A stretch of 5,623 bases of DNA. Origin: Alphaproteobacteria bacterium UBA2723. GTDB taxonomy: Bacteria > Pseudomonadota > Alphaproteobacteria > RF32 > CAG-239. The stretch lies in NCBI GenBank assembly GCA_002353835.1, contig DEKL01000101.1:1-5623 (forward strand), written 5' to 3'. Under the pieces are notes generated by a model. That model was not told where the DNA came from, searched no databases, and saw only the letters and a list, made by a program, of their open reading frames with translations. Positions 5,542 to 5,623 of the stretch are shown piece by piece (position 1 is the first letter of the stretch; each line of letters starts with the position of its first letter). The position numbers and the translations under genes were made by a program.

Positions 5542-5623
5542 ATGAATATTGAACAAATCACTAAATATTTGGAAAATTGCCGTTGGTGCAACTTTAAGGA
5601 GGACATCAAGCTCGGCCATATCC
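5542..5623 (+). CDS. Start of an unrecognised gene, cut by the window edge
   Basis: ATG at 5542 is preceded by AAGGA (5529-5533) at 8 bases and by a plausible promoter, and the frame stays open to the right edge, giving 27 codons. The visible N-terminus, MNIEQITKYLENCRWCNF followed by a charged stretch, has a Cys-x-x-Cys pair and no signal peptide or membrane segment, so a cytoplasmic protein is likely. I cannot name the family from this fragment. Divergent transcription from malQ around a shared palindrome hints at joint control and perhaps a related role in carbohydrate metabolism, but this is only context. Confidence 0.7.
   Translation, partial: MNIEQITKYLENCRWCNFKEDIKLGHI

Overview
The window looks like a piece of an alphaproteobacterial chromosome, probably from an AT-rich, host-associated or gut-type lineage. 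That is inferred from gene style: a DUF218 protein directly followed by a PlsC-type acyltransferase, an arrangement I recall downstream of ftsEX in alphaproteobacteria, and a HemW with the DLIYARPxQ version of its motif. No rRNA, tRNA, CRISPR array, transposase or prophage gene is visible.

Layout. A DUF218 (YdcF/SanA-like) gene enters from the left edge and ends at 541. A plsC-type acyltransferase follows 21 bases later (563-1288), so the two form an envelope/phospholipid operon. The 218-base gap 1289-1506 holds a 21-base palindrome (1300-1320) and a 137-base multi-hairpin element (copy 1, 1349-1485) that stops just short of the hemW ribosome binding site. hemW (1507-2604) is followed 28 bases on by a small lipoprotein gene of unknown family (2633-3040). 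The 246-base gap 3041-3286 holds a rho-independent terminator (3072-3102) and a second 137-base multi-hairpin element (copy 2, 3146-3282). Converging from the right is malQ on the minus strand (3287-5422). A divergent promoter region follows (about 5423-5541), with a 22-base palindrome carrying a TTGACA hexamer in each direction, and then the first 27 codons of an unrecognised plus-strand gene.

The genes are mostly housekeeping: envelope and membrane lipid synthesis, heme handling, and maltodextrin/glycogen metabolism. They do not make up one pathway. The most unusual content is the pair of intergenic elements. They have identical length (137 bases) and align without gaps. Each has a 9-10 bp outer stem enclosing a different inner hairpin, followed by a fixed series of four smaller hairpins. 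Several stems differ between copies by paired changes that preserve base pairing. This is what selection on a folded RNA or DNA structure would leave. I do not recognise the family, and whether it is a dispersed repeat, a non-coding RNA or a portable processing/termination signal cannot be settled from two copies.
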